Source of the DNA: Cerrena zonata
Taxonomy: Eukaryota > Basidiomycota > Agaricomycetes > Polyporales > Cerrenaceae
Direction: 5' to 3'
NCBI GenBank assembly: GCA_038087015.1
Contig: JASBNA010000003.1
Location: 1,922,001 to 1,986,000, forward strand
Length of the DNA: 64,000 nucleotides
A program made the translations under genes and the position numbers. Positions 1 through 13,054 of the stretch are shown one piece after another (the first letter of the stretch is position 1; each line of letters opens with the position of its first letter). The notes beneath the pieces were generated by a model, which worked only from the letters and a program-made list of their open reading frames with translations, was not told where the DNA came from and did not search any database.

Positions 1-2429
1 TGTGGCAGGGTGTAACAGGGTTTCGAAGGGGTATAACGGCATTGATAGAAGTTGGGGAAGAGGAAGGAAGAGGAACATACCGAGGTTGATATTTCTTCTT
101 CCAGTATTGTGGGCCTGCGGCATTACCCACTGCATAACCAATCATGACGACAGCATTAGTAGTAATACCTAGAAACGGTGTCAGGTTAGACAGTTCTCCG
201 TGTGGATAGAGTGGGGGGGAAGAAAACATACGTTTGGTATGTCCGGCAGTGACAGCACCAACCCAGGCAAGCGTAACAACAAATGGCGCGATAGATGTGA
301 CTATGGAGATAAATTTAGTTACAAATCCCTGTTAGCAAAATAATGTAAAATACGCACTTGCAATCCAGTAACTGAACAACAATCCAACCCTATGCGTACT
401 AGGTAGCGCATTGACGAGAATCGATCCAAGGATGGCCACACAATACGCAAGCGCAGCAGAGTACCCTCGTCCGTTCTTCCAATAGGTAGCCGATGTGACC
501 GTACAGAAGATAACGATAACTGTGTGAAATCGTTAGGATCAGTCCATCTGTACATTAAAAAAGGATCCAGGGTAAAGCCGGTGTTCCCGGGCAGGGTTTT
601 GAATTGGTGCGAAGAGCCTCCACTGCAAGCAAGGATTAAGGAAATGGAACTTACTTTCAACAACACCATCGACGCATCCTAACAATGTCGTTTGCAATGG
701 AGTGAATCCAAAACCAGCGACAATGATTTGACGTTGGTTGCTCAGCTGTACATCAGAACGTAAGATGAGTAAGAGAAGCTACAGCTTGAACTTCAACCGA
801 CGGGACTTACCGAGTTGGTGACGTTACTGTGTGCACAAATCGAATTCGGATGCAGTTGGTCAGCATGGAAAGAAGAGAAGACAGAAGTTAGACCCTGAGG
901 GAACTCACGAGATCGCAGCGATAAAAAAGAACAGCCATGTCTTGGGATCAAGCATGCACTCAACGAACCTATAAATAGAAAATAAGATATCCTGTTAGCA
1001 GCCATTCAACAATTGGAATACTAAAAGGGGATGGGGAATGAAGTGTGTGACGGGGTACAGAAGGGTGTAAGAAGAAGAGAAGACTGATTACGCACTGATC
1101 CTTCTTCCAGTGCTTGTTTTCAACACCGGCTTGGTTAACTTTAATCCGTTGGACAGCAATAATTCGCTCCTCGGGGGTAAGGAAACGAGCTGTAGCAGGG
1201 GAGTCGGGGAAGTAGAACCTGATGTCAGAAGTAGATTAATCGGTGTTCACGATTGCTACATGGGGAATCGTAAAATTTGAATAACGTACCAGAAGAGTAC
1301 AGCGACGATGAGGGTTATGACACCAGTGATGATCATCAACCATTGCCATGGCATGAAGTTCCCGGTTTTAATGTGGAGGGTACCGTATGCGACCAAACCG
1401 AGCATGATAATAGCGCATCCGTTCATGAGGACTGTAGAAACAGTATTCAGCATTCAACCCCCGAATAGAATGACCATACACAAAAGATAACTTACACCAG
1501 TAGCCTGTTCTCTGCGACTGTTCTTGACGTGTGTAAAACATTGATGTAACGATCATAAAGCCAGGGGTGATAGCGCCTTCACAGATTCCGAGGAAAACTC
1601 GGCAAGCGAAGAGACCTCCGAAACTCGTCGCAGCAGCATGACAGAGCAAAGCGACTGCCCAAACGAAAATGTTGATGCTAAGGATAGAGCAAAGGTAAGT
1701 CGTACGTCTGTCAGTATAAGGCGAAATGCGGTTGAGCACGGAAGTTTACCTCATCCATTTGCCCACAGGAAGGTATTGGAGTGCAAGATTCTGAGGATAC
1801 TCGAAAGCCAGGAAAAATAGGTAGAAGATCGTTCCAAGCCAATTGAATTGGTCCTGGTTTATGTGGGCACCGGGTCTAGGGATGCCGAGATGTTAAAAAC
1901 ATTTCCAAACAGGGAAACAGGTGACCTACAAAATCCCCAGAATTGCCGACTGCATCAGAAATCATCTGTTAGAATCGATGATGAGGCGTAAAGATATCAT
2001 GTCAAACGTACCTGTCCCAGCGTGGTCTTGTCAGCGAATTGCATCCTGTTGAAATAATGTGTTCAGATATGGTTCCGTGTATCAACTGGCGCGGACGTAC
2101 ATGTACAGAACTGTGACAAAGAATTGACGTGAGGAATTGAAATGGCATGGAAGGATATACACGCACCACACATGAGAGGCATTAGATGCAGGTCAATCTT
2201 GCGCCTGGGGGATGTTGTTTAGTCTTCTGAACACCAGTAGTAAATTATGGGGTCGAACACACCGAATCCTGTCAGCCTCCGCAGGGTCAACGACAATCTC
2301 CTTGCCCGCCGTCAGTTGTGCCGCAACGTCGAGGTCGGACGAAGCGATGGTAGACTTCGGGACATCCTCTCTAGGCTTCTTCTCATCAGAGGTAACACTG
2401 GCGGAAGAGGCTGTCGTAGAGCCAGGCAT
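1..2429 (-). CDS. MFS transporter, allantoate permease (Dal5-like) family, 3' end outside window
   Basis: Predicted plasma-membrane importer of the anion:cation symporter branch of the major facilitator superfamily, whose members carry allantoate, nicotinate, biotin/pantothenate and similar organic anions. The start at 2429 opens a hydrophilic N-terminus. Exons then give, in order, RKIDLHLMPLMC, MQFADKTTLGQ, the HINQDQFNWLGTIFY segment, and LFACRVFLGICEGAITPGFM followed by FYTRQEQSQRTGYW, all hallmarks of this family. Later exons give further membrane segments (for example MPWQWLMIITGVITLIVAVL) and, near position 150, a segment with NAAGPQYWKKKYQPR. At least ten short exons are separated by introns of about 50-60 bp. 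The last transmembrane segments and the stop lie left of the window. The substrate cannot be read from sequence. Confidence 0.85.
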
Positions 2430-4206
2430 GGTGGTAGGAACCTATGGGAGAGGGAGGCAAAGGATGGCGGTTAGCGTTGGGTGCCGGTTCCATGATAGAA
2501 TATATGTATGTATTCGCTAAACCTACACCAAAAGGCACACACAGCCCAAAGAAGCGGACGCCAGTGATGGTCCTTGTCGTAGAGCCAGTGTCATTCTAGA
2601 CGCCGCCTAAAAATTGATTGTGAGCTTCCATCTGGAGCATCGTCCACAAGCCTTGTTTCACTTCGCCTCCACGCTCGACTCGAAAGCATGATATCTCCTT
2701 TGGTCACTACCCGAGGTCTTCGGTTCCTTACCATGGCTTAGCAGGATGCTCTCCGATAAACAAGGGATTGCCAAAGACATGTCATCGTCGCCATGCCGGC
2801 GATCCTACTGTAACAGCCTCTCAACTTTAAGTTCGCGTCTTAGCAGTTCCCAGCAAGCCATATGAACTCTATGAACACGTTCCTGGAAGAGAGTCCCTGA
2901 ACGTTGATCGCGGATATTGATAATCGTTGTGCCGTCATCGACGGTAACTTCGGTCTTTAAAGTTCAATATATATCGATCGTACTGCCTTGCAATTGAATA
3001 CAAAAACTGCTACGTACTACGCTCTTCTTGGTCCTTTAATCTTCTAAAATACTTACCACTCGACCAGAGCCGCAATCCAACTGTTACGAACTGCGGGATG
3101 TTGCACTCCATCGGTGTTCGGTAGGCACCCGCTCCCAGTAACCGTTTCACGTAGTCTCATGTTCATATTCATCCACTTGTACAGACCTCTACACATTAGG
3201 TGCTACCGACCGAGTATATGGCTTTTCTCCGCCCTCGTAGGTTCATACCTAAGCAGACAATAATAACTATCGTCTCGTGCAGCCTTGAACCGCTAAAGTA
3301 ATGCACAAACATAGTAAGATGACCCCAGCATTAACATCCAAGGATTCCAAACAGATGTTCGATAACTGCAGATGTGATCTGCCGCGAACTGTCAATATAT
3401 TTGTATGACACAATGTTCCCCTGGTCCCCGAGCCTCCTTGTTCCAGTTATTTAAGCCGATGGAACGTAGCTCTTGGTGAGCTTAGCCCTTTACTTGGCCG
3501 ATCCGTGTAGGATTAGCTTACTACAACACGGAGGTCTCTCCATACTACCAAACCTATGTGATTGTACGGCTTCATTTCAAGTAGTGCTGACAGAAGCCTG
3601 ACGCTGAGGCTTGCGAGAAGATCTACACGGACAACAAAATGAGTGTGTGTCATATTTGACTCCTAGGATCGTGAATGGTCATCATCCGAGTCTTCATCAT
3701 GTATTACAGAAGTACAGGTTTTTGTATTGGTGTTCCATGCCATTGAATGATACAGCGTGTACTATATCAGGTTTGGAACCCTGAGATGTTGATTCAATTC
3801 TGAGAGATAGAAAGACGGGATGTTTGAAGTGCCGTTTTATGAACATAGCTGTACGAGTATACAGGACTTCTGTGTGATGAAGACGATGAAGGGTTTGAGG
3901 AAGATGGTATCGGTCTATTCTATTCGGGGATAACCGAGCCTTCGGGAATTTCCGTTCTGATAGATCTCGATCCCATTCCTAGCGCGGATCGTTTTTACAA
4001 CTTGTCCTTAGACATACACCAGTCTGAAGTGAACCCACAGACCCACCACAGGGGTTCCGTCTCTTGCACCTATTATTTACATTGTTTAACATACTGAGTG
4101 ACTGACACACCTTTGACATAACGTTGAGCGTGTACAGAATTGATTGTGTAGATACACCCTGGTGTCTTCAGTGTGATTCAGACTCCTAATCATAGTTGCA
4201 ACCACC
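2430..4206. other. Intergenic region between divergent MFS and CLP1 genes
   Basis: About 1.8 kb with no reading frame that I recognise on either strand. It must contain the promoters of the minus-strand transporter and the plus-strand CLP1. I see no repeat, tRNA or transposon end here. Confidence 0.4.
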
Positions 4207-6201
4207 ATGTCGACAGACAACCAACCAGAAGCAGCTCCTTCCAGAGAGTGGGTCTTGAACCCAGAGACTGAATACAGGTTTGAGCTTGATGTTGGAACCA
4301 CTCTTGCGATCAAGGTAAGTTGTCACGCATGCATACATACATTCCTCATTGCCTGTCCCTTGCTGGATTGTACCTAAATCACGTCTTTGTTCCATGATTT
4401 ATAGGTGCTACGTGGTCAAGCTGAAATATTCGGCGCCGAATTGGTAGAAGGCAAGACGTATCTGTTTTATGAAGAATGCAAAGCAGCCGTCTTTACCTGG
4501 ATCGGTTGTACCATAGAGATGAGTCTTCAAATCCAGCTCCTAACATTCGTACCTCCCCTATCTAACAGCCATCGGAGGTTACATTACAGGTCAACCATCT
4601 ACTGAATATGTCTCAGAAGAAACACCAATGGCGGCATATGCCAATGTCCACCTTGCGTTAGAAACAATGCGAGTCAAGACACTTTTGCACGCTCAAATAA
4701 GAGCATCACCAGAGACTGCGACACCAGATGATCTCAAAGAAGATGCAGAAAACGGACCCACGGACGCTCCCCGAGTGCTGATCCTAGGACCTGAGAATTC
4801 AGGTAAAACCACCATGGCCAAGACCTTAATAAACTACGCAACAAGATCAGCTCAAGACTGGTGTCCTATACTTGTAAACGTTGATCCCAGCGAGGTACGA
4901 ACCCACTCCCCTTTATACTACATACCCTTCTCCCATGTATAAAATGAATTAATCACGACAATTTAAAACCCGAAGGGTGGTCCTATGCTTCCAGGTACAT
5001 TATCAGCAACACCCATCCCGACACCCATACAAACGTCCACACCGGCCCACACGCTGGGATCTTCAGCGACTACAGCGCCGACACACATGGCTTCGAATTC
5101 CCTTATGCCTTTTGGTTATTGGTACGGCCACGCGGAAATAAAACGTAATCCCTTGCTCATGGACCGATTAATTCGGAATTTGGGTGTGAATATATGGGAT
5201 CGTTGGGATGTGGATATGATTGGTAAATGCTATAGATGTAAAGTTATGAACCTAACTGAGTAATCTGATATGTTATGTTGCAGGACGTTCGTCTGGGCTT
5301 ATCGTGGATACTCCTGCGTCATTCGCGGCAAATTCTGGTCCCAATAGTGACCACAGGCAGAGTTTGATTAAGGCTTGTGTCGATGCTTTCCGAAGTAAGC
5401 AAAAATATTGACCTTTCTGTCCATACCTGTTACTCACAATCTTACACAGTCAACGTGATCCTCGTCGTCGGGCATGAAAAGCTCAACGTCGAAATGCAAC
5501 GAACCTATGGTAAACAACTAACCGTACTCAAGATCCCCAAGTCTGGCGGAGTAGTCGAACTCGAATCTCTATACCGTGCAAGGGTCCGAAAGTACCAAAT
5601 GCACTCTTATATGTATGGCGAACGGATCACTCCGCCACCTGGGATGCCACCTCTCTCGGTGACACAAACCGCTGTCAGGTATCTCATTGGTGGAGAGCAA
5701 AGCGCGGATATGACTCTTGCGCCAAGTAGTTCTATAGTCAGCTTTGGTGAAATGAATATTTGGAGGATAGGTGAAGGTAAGGCCGGTTGTTTTGCTTCTA
5801 AGGAAGCTCGTTTGTTCAATGAATGTTGCAGAAACCATGGCCCCTACGTCAGCCTTACCTATCGGTGCCACTCGTGTCGTATCAGAAATGCAACCCTTGG
5901 CTGTCGATCCAGCACAACCGGGCTCAGGCTTATACAATGCCATTCTAGCAATTGTTGCTTCGCCCAACCCCGATGAGGCTGAGCGATATGATGAAGAGAT
6001 CCTGGACTTGAACGTCCTTGGATTCGTTGTGGTGTATGTATCATTTTCGTCACTTGCTATGTAGGTATCCTAACGATGATTTCGCTTGTGATAGGACTGC
6101 TTTGGACTTACCAAACAAACGAATGACTATCCTTTCACCTACTCAAGGATCACTTTCAGGGACGGACAGCTATTGTTGGTTCGTTCGAGTGGCAGGAGTA
6201 A
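4207..6201 (+). CDS. CLP1: mRNA 3'-end processing factor CLP1 (polynucleotide kinase fold), C-terminus frameshifted
   Basis: CLP1 is a P-loop ATP-binding subunit of pre-mRNA cleavage factor IA/CFII in the nucleus and binds Pcf11. The start is MSTDNQPEAAPSREWVLNP at 4207. Exon 1 ends at 4314 (GTAAGT) and exon 2 begins at 4405. Visible elements are the N-terminal beta domain (EYRFELDV, then GQAEIFGAELVEGK), the Walker A motif GPENSGKTT near 4790-4815, and VNVDPSE. Further on are the GTLSATPIPTP segment, NVILVVGHEKLNVEM and VLKIPKSGGVVEL. Eight or so exons are needed. The last intron is about 6034-6094. After TILSPTQGSLS the expected ending GRTAIVGSFEWQE-stop (stop 6199-6201) lies in the +1 frame. 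The annotated frame instead runs 36 residues to 6266. This is either a one-base insertion in GGG at 6159-6161, an assembly error, or a real alternative tail. Confidence 0.88.
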
Positions 6202-6470
6202 GTCAGGTAATGTGTCGCCTACTATTGTATCTATGCATGCGTCGTGTTCCGTTTAGACGTGTATAAAAACTCTATTCATTACACATAGACGAAGGTCGTA
6301 CGATATACTAGTCCGATCCTGATCAAGTCGAGAGATCAACATTCAACTATAGCTCCGGTCGAATGTTAAAGTACGAGAAAGAGATAGAGGTATCTACCGA
6401 GTGACAAGAATCTCGGTCCAAAGTCCTGAGTCGGATACCAGATACACTCAAACAGTATGATCTAGCTTTT

Positions 6471-9423
6471 TTACAACCTCGACAGATCCCGGCCCCACAC
6501 ACCACTAAGTACACCATGTCAGGTCCAACTCAAACAATCTCAATCGATGGGGCTTACCGAACAATCCAATCAATCATCAACAAAGCCCTCGTTCTCGAAC
6601 TTACTTGTTCGCTCCAGTAGACGCTTCTCCAGGCATACATCGCAGCGAGTCCTCCCATAAAGCTCATTCGGCCGAGATCGAATACAGCGGCATTTCCGAT
6701 ATAACTATATCCATAATTTTCTTTCAGAAAAATGGAAGGGAGTAGAAGGAAAGATATGACACATACGCTAGGGAGCCAAGATGGAAGTATCTGAACGCCC
6801 TTGAGACTGCTTCATCTTCACCGGGTCCTGAGATACCGTTAGCAGCCAGCGTGTCACGCTGTTTGGCGAGTTTGTTGAATTTCTTTCCGAGGTATTTGCC
6901 TTGTTGTGATGCTACTTGCGCCGTCTTCATAGATGATGAGGATGATGAAACCGAGGAGTGGTATTAGAATAACTTACTGCAGGTAGAGCCGTGATCTTGT
7001 TTCCAATTTCCTGAAGAAGCACAGCGAGCTCGTTGAGGGAGAGACTGTTGTCGGCATCCGAGTCGTAGAGTTCAAACAATTCCTTGACCTATGATAGAGT
7101 TTCGGTTATACCCTCTGAAGGATGATTTGTCCGCTTGACAACTCACCTGCTCAAGTTGGGATTCCGCCATAGGAATTTTCTGCTTGATACGCTTAACCAT
7201 AATCTCCCATTCGTCGAAGTCGATCTTTCCATCCTTGTTTTTGTCTGCTTCGTCTACAAGATCCAAAAGGTGGGCGACAATCGAGGTCTCAAGCTATATA
7301 AAAGCAATTCAGTTTAATGAGGTGCGATTGTAGTCGAGCAGGACGATGAAACTTACTGTACTGGCATCGCCGACAGCATACACATCGCCAAGGGGAGATC
7401 CTTTAACTCGCAAGTGGGCATCAACTTCGATAGCTTTCTTGTGTACTTGATTTGGTCTAGAACGAACAGTACGTTAGCTCTCCCATTGATCAGATTCGAG
7501 GATATAAGATGCAGCTCACAGCAAATCGGACACCCTCTGAACAAATGGATTCATCGCAATTCCAGTACTCCACAAAACAAAGTTGGTAGGTATCTCGTGA
7601 GATTCTACCGTTCCATCTTTATTCTTCGTCGTGTAAACAACATGATCAGGATAAACCTCTTGTACTCGGGCAGAAGTGATCAAGTCGACGCCGTCACGTT
7701 CAAACTTTTGCTGCGTATCAAGACCTATGAGCGGCGGAATCGTTAGACTTCCAGATTTACTCACCTCTGCATATCGAGAAATTGCTTCCGAATACTAAGG
7801 CGATGTCGTCATTCCCATTATAGGCTGCATAGAGAGTGCGATTGTAAATAACTTACGGTGTTCAAGATGTGCTCGCGACCCTGGATGACGTGAATAGAGA
7901 CCTCATTTCTGCATACCTTGGGGTACTATGATAACAGAGTTAAAATAACACTGCCATAGGTGTGAATATAGGGAGCCACATACGTAGTTAATGATGTCCT
8001 CTTGACAGAAGTCATAAATCTCGGCGGCAGTCTCAACACCAGTCGGGCCGCCACCACAAACAACGAAGCTGAGCAGTCGTTTACGCTCCTCTGGTGAAGT
8101 TGTTGGAAGGGAAGCAAGTTCAAAGTTGTCTGAAAGCAACCAAGTGTATTAGTCGGGTGTTAGTCAACCTTGCAAAGGACCTGCGCAAACTCACCGAGAA
8201 TACGTTGTCTAATATGTTGAGCGTCACCTACAGTTTTCAGTTGGAAGCAATGTTGAAGACCCTGGACACCTTTAGTTGCAGAAACGGAGCCAACTGCAAT
8301 CACCAATTTGTCATACCTGTTTGATATGAAAATAGAATAAAGTTCAGAATGAAAGTACACAGCGAAAACGAAGGGATCTTGACTAAGGTGCGATACGTAC
8401 GGAATATAGAAATGTTCGTGATGTCCTTGTGCATTGGTACTTTCAACTTCCAAAAGACGTTCGGACATCACCAAATCGACGGCCTAAAGTCCGAAGACTA
8501 CGTCAACCAGTCGGAACATATCGCATAGATGACATCCGAAGCTTACTTTAGCATTAATGAGATGTCCGTGGAGACGAGCTATAATCTTTCGGAGGGGTTC
8601 GATGAGGGAACGAACGGAGACAGTACCGACAGCAGCAGCTACCGAACAGAAGGCGAAGATTCAGAATAAGACTAGGATATCGTATTACTTGCTTACATGG
8701 GAGTAATGGCGTGAATGTGTTGAACGTTTCAGGTGAGACCACGGTAACATGGTAATCTCCCGGATCCAACGAGTCCAAGATACCAACAGCCTACATCATT
8801 CTGTTAGAATATTTGGGAAAGTATAGAACAATGTTGGCAGACGTACACCCCATCCTCCACCAACAATAACTAAATGCGGTTTACTCGACAATTCCTCCTG
8901 ATCGCTTTCCAAGTCGCTCAAGTATGCCCTCGTCACAGGGAGATTCTTTGGGCCTCCGCGCTCCGGTTGTAATGCAAGGGGTGCAACGGGTACACCATCT
9001 ATATGCTAACGAGCAAATGGTTCCAATCAATGGGATGCGGTCACGCGACAGAGCACGTACCATCTCGTTATAAGTGAAAGCATCGTGCAGGAAGATACCA
9101 GTTGTCAGAACTGTCACCCCAACAAGCGTGGAGCCGACCAGAAGGAACGAGTATTTCGTGAATGTAACCAATCTAGACCACACTCCTGGTGAAGATGAGG
9201 ATTTCGATTCACCAGGTTCGGCTTCAGCTTTCCGCCTCTGTGATGTCGCGAAAGTTCTGGTAGCATGGTGCTTCAGAGTTATCTCAGAGGGTTTGGGGAA
9301 AGATATGGGGCTTCTAGAATGAAATCCTCGAAGTTGTAAACGAGGGGTAGTGACAGCCAGAGGCATGCTTTGCACGCGTAGATTTGCGAGACATGCTTGT
9401 CTGGCAAAACGTGCTGTAAGCAT
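6471..9423 (-). CDS. NDE1: External alternative NADH:ubiquinone oxidoreductase with EF-hands, mitochondrial
   Basis: Type II (rotenone-insensitive) NADH dehydrogenase of the inner mitochondrial membrane, passing electrons from NADH to ubiquinone without proton pumping. The start at 9423 opens an Arg/Ser-rich presequence (MLTARFARQACLANLRVQS), followed by a hydrophobic anchor (YSFLLVGSTLVGVTVLTTGI). Next come the FAD-binding PHLVIVGGGWG, TFTPLLP, YDKLVIAVGS and the NADH-binding FVVCGGGPTGVETAAEI. LWSTGIAMNPFVQ and GDVYAVGDAS follow. Two EF-hand-like loops sit before the C-terminus: DKNKDGKIDFDE near 7220, and DSDADNSLSLNE near 7050. Calcium regulation is known for such fungal enzymes and is inferred here. 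The end NYGYSYIGNAAVFDLG ... RGVWGRDLSRL-stop is reached through a final intron; the stop codon is at 6471-6473. About fifteen exons. Confidence 0.92.
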
Positions 9424-9779
9424 TAGATGCTACTACCGAAGAATAATAACGTTAGTAGTCGAGCCTATGATGTGCGAGGGTCAACGTTATTCAAACACCA
9501 AGCATAAGGTTGGTTTAGTTGAAAGTAGTGAGTAGGCCAACAGCGCGTGTTCGGAGGGAGCGGCCATGATGATCGAAGTGACTGCCAGAGCACGTTACAT
9601 CATAAGTTGCTCACACTGCCTGCTTGACCGGCAAACTCTCTCTTTCTCTGCTCTTATCTCGAGTGTTCAAAAGTCGCGCTCATCGGTCTCTTGAAGCTGG
9701 TCTTAAATATTATGACTCGGATGTCCGTTCACAGCCGTACTTACAATATTATGAATAACATGAACATATCCTGATACAT
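9424..9779. promoter_or_regulatory. Divergent intergenic region, NADH dehydrogenase / F-box gene A
   Basis: The region separates the start of the minus-strand NADH dehydrogenase from the plus-strand F-box gene, so it should carry both promoters. No specific element is identified with confidence; short AT-rich tracts lie near 9700-9780. Confidence 0.35.
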
Positions 9780-11042
9780 ATGAACATCATGTCTAGCCCC
9801 CCTCTCGCGCAAGAACTACTCGATTATATTCTCGACTTCTTGCACGATGACCACCGTACTCTTCGAATTTGCGCGCTCGTATCTAAATGTTTTCTAGACG
9901 CGAGTCGTCATCATCTGTTCGAAACGACCGCAGCAAAAGGAAGACCGTATGCCGACAAATTCGAACAATTTAGGTACTTTATACAAAATGGACAATCCGC
10001 AAAGTACATTCGAAGGCTTGTACTAAACTCGGGTACAAGCATCATTCAACGAAACTTGTCCTTCCATCTATCATTGGACGTCCTCGAGGAGATCGTCGTA
10101 TGCCTTCCATTTCTACGGAGTGTTGGTCTCAGTCACTTCCAATTTGTCTGTCCTAAAGACTTCTCCATCACTAGTGTAGCCGCGCTGGGATGTGATGTAT
10201 CTTTGTCCCAATGCATTTTCGGGGAAGATATATTCACTACACTCCCTGGGTTACTCCAAATCCTATCTGCGACAAGCCTATATATTTCCACCATTCGGCT
10301 TCTCTACGGTACTCCCATGGAAGCATTGTATCAGCATCTCCCAACAAAGCACTCGATGACTACCGCCAATGCCAGGATATATAAAGTCGAGCGTGGTTTT
10401 GGCGTGAGCCCGGAGATAATGCGTATTCTTGGGCTCGTAATGCCAGAGAATACCATAGTAGATCTAAAACTTAGAGCAAGATCCTTCAACGACGCTATAG
10501 AAGTAACCTGTTTGGGAGTTTTGATAGCCAAACATGCTTCCTCTCTCAGAAGCTTACAGTTCATTCCTGGGGATTGGCGTGGTCTTCGCGGTAAGTGAAG
10601 TAATTGTAGTACATGCTATCCATTTGCTAATATCACGTATGCAGTCAGCACAGGATACATTCCGTGGTCTCTACTCAACCTCTCATCTCTCTGCAACCTG
10701 AACTCCCTCTACCTGGAGATCAACCATAATCTACCCCAGGTCTCACATGATGCAGCCTGGGAGCTCTATTTGGCCTTCATTGCTCTTCTCCCTCAATCTA
10801 TGGAACACATCGACATCAAGATTTGTATGGTTTCTCACGGGCCAATCACGTATCCCGTACCCGCACCTACAGGCGCAATTCAGCAGCTGCGTTATAACTT
10901 TCCGAACCTGAAGACACTCAAATTGTATTGGCACCTCTCAAAGGAGGATGGGGAAGCTTACGCTGAAGAAGTGGTGAGACAAATGAAGGCGTTGTTGCCC
11001 GAATTCGACCGCCAAGGAATACTCCAGTGTTCATATTCCTGA
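9780..11042 (+). CDS. F-box-like protein A
   Basis: Probable substrate-recognition protein of the large basidiomycete F-box families; the target is unknown. The start is either 9780 or the ATG at 9789. The N-terminal F-box-like helices read ELLDYILDFLHDDHRTLRIC, then ALVSKCFLDASRHHLF. The remainder is a divergent, leucine-rich-repeat-like region with repeated 'LRSLQF', 'LNSLYLEI' and 'LKTLKLYW' strands. Exon 1 is 9780-10590 (GTAAGT). The intron ends at 10644 (GCAG), and exon 2 is 10645-11042; the phases match and give about 402 residues. It is the first of three same-strand F-box genes and the most divergent of the set. The role in an SCF ubiquitin ligase is inferred from the family, not shown. 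Confidence 0.8.
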
Positions 11043-11342
11043 TTTTAAAGTTAAAGCAGTTAGGTGAGAGAGGGCAACTTCAAATTCACGGATGAATTTT
11101 AACTTTCATACTCAGCTTTTCTTCTTTTATGCCAGACATTGTATGGTTGACGTTGACGACCATGTACTTAGCTTCGGATTCCCTTACCGCCTGTCTGTAG
11201 AATACAGATATGACTGATTCAATCAGACAAATGGGGGACATATCATGATACGGATTTCCATCATGATAGATACTAACAGCATCTTATATTTAAATGATCA
11301 GCTTACAGGTTCGCCTCAACCTTTCCCTATCTATTGACCTCG

Positions 11343-12696
11343 ATGCCTCTAGAAATTGCACAAGAGATACTCGATTTCATTGTCGACTATCTTCACGATG
11401 ACCCCACTACATTGCGCTCATGCTCGCTTACGTCGAAATCCCTTTTGGACTCGAGTTATCATCATTTGTTTGGTACCCTTAACGTGAAGCTGACAGACGA
11501 GTGGATTCAGCATCACATACGGCACCGACGATGGGATGATTTCCTCGCATGGGTTACGAGTGGACCAATAGCGGTCAAATACGTACGCCGATTACGTCTC
11601 GGCATGGGCGATCCTCCTAGCAATACTGCCTATGGTCGAAACACTTACAAGGAGCTTCCAGTGCTGACGTTGCAGGACATCAGCAAAGTCACCCGCGACT
11701 TCCCACTAGTGGAGCACCTCGAACTCCATCATATACACATTGACGAATTTGAATATGCACTTTCCACACATGCCAACGAGGATAGTCCTCGTCCTCTGAG
11801 TTCACTTTCATTATGCTCGTGCGCTTTCGATGACCTAGCCCTTGCCCTCCCCAACACCCTCCGGGCTATCAAATCCACCAGAGTCACATTGCATCGTTTA
11901 CAATGTACAGTACTGCCTTTCGTGGCACAAGGATCATTTGGCGAACAAGCAGCACTGTCGCCGGCGTCTTCGCTCCATCGTGATATCCTCCCTGACTACC
12001 TATTGCATACTATCCAAAATCTACAAATCATATGCGCATTTGGCCCCCGCTGTTCACCCCATGATAAGCAGCTCTTTAGTATGATGCCCGGCCTTACACC
12101 GCAAATTTATCCTTCTCTTCGCGAGTTTTCACTTCTTGGATGGGGATGGTTGGATGGCAGGAATTTTAGTCAGTGCATTCTGTGTATTATGCCGAAGTTG
12201 TGTTTATTCTGAGCTGCGGTATTATTTTCTAGGGACTGCATCGATCATTCTATCTTTACGGAAAGCAACAAATTTGCGGTCTGTGACGATAGGCATTTCC
12301 AGTCTCGATTCCAGGTTTCGCCCTCACTCGAAACACGACACTCAATACTTATCACTTCTCGAATCACTTCCGCTATCCGTAGAATATATTCGAGTGGATC
12401 ATATGGCTCTCATTGGGGACAATGTAGAGGTTGGTACCAAGCTCCCCGATTCGAACCATCTATGCAACGTCCTAAGTCGGTTGCCAGCCCTTCGTTCATT
12501 CACATTTCGGTGGGGCCTAAGAGAGCAGGATTGGGGCATAGGCATTGACAAAATATTGTCTGACCAGGTCTCCCGTCTATCGCCAAACATGGCAAAAGAT
12601 GGAATTTTGCGTTCCGAATGTTGCAGCTTGGAGTCTCTATATCGTAGTACAGGTCCAGTGAGAACTTCGGACTTGGATGGTCTGTTTCGTCAATGA
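11343..12696 (+). CDS. F-box-like protein B
   Basis: Second gene of the F-box cluster. The first ATG in frame is 11343 (MPLEIAQEILDFIVDYLHDD). The F-box-like N-terminus continues TLRSCSLTSKSLLDSSYHHLFG. A leucine-rich C-terminal region follows, with PSLREFSLLGWGW before the intron and TASIILSLRKATNLRSVTIG after it. Exon 1 is 11343-12168 (donor GTCAGT) and exon 2 is 12233-12696; the codon split at the intron is A|GG. The product is 429 residues, exactly the length predicted for the minus-strand paralogue at 53662-55018, which has the same intron phase and position. This points to duplication of a single ancestral gene. Ligand or ubiquitylation target unknown. Confidence 0.82.
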
Positions 12697-12770
12697 AGAG
12701 TTCATAGGTTTCGGCCTACAAGCTGGACACTAGTACTTGCGATAATTGATTGGCTATGTCGAGTTGTTTC

Positions 12771-12795
12771 CTCTTCTCTTCTCTTCTCTTCTCTT
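12771..12795. repeat. CTCTT microsatellite
   Basis: Five tandem copies of CTCTT sit between F-box genes B and C, about 75 bp past the stop of gene B. Confidence 0.9.
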
Positions 12796-13054
12796 AAAAT
12801 ATACCGGGGGTGTTACACTAGGATGGTACAGTATCATTGGGTTCAGAGTATGTCTGAAGAGTTGAAGCCATGATTTGTTTGCAGTCGTATTACATTCCAT
12901 ATATATATTCCCCACCGCAGGATGAACGATTATGTATCTCCGTCCTACCAGTAGAGGCTGTACATACCGAAAGCCTGTATACATCCCACGCAGAATATAC
13001 ATATTGGTAAAACTCCGTGATCTGCCGACGAACCTTTCTTTCTTTCAAACCACG

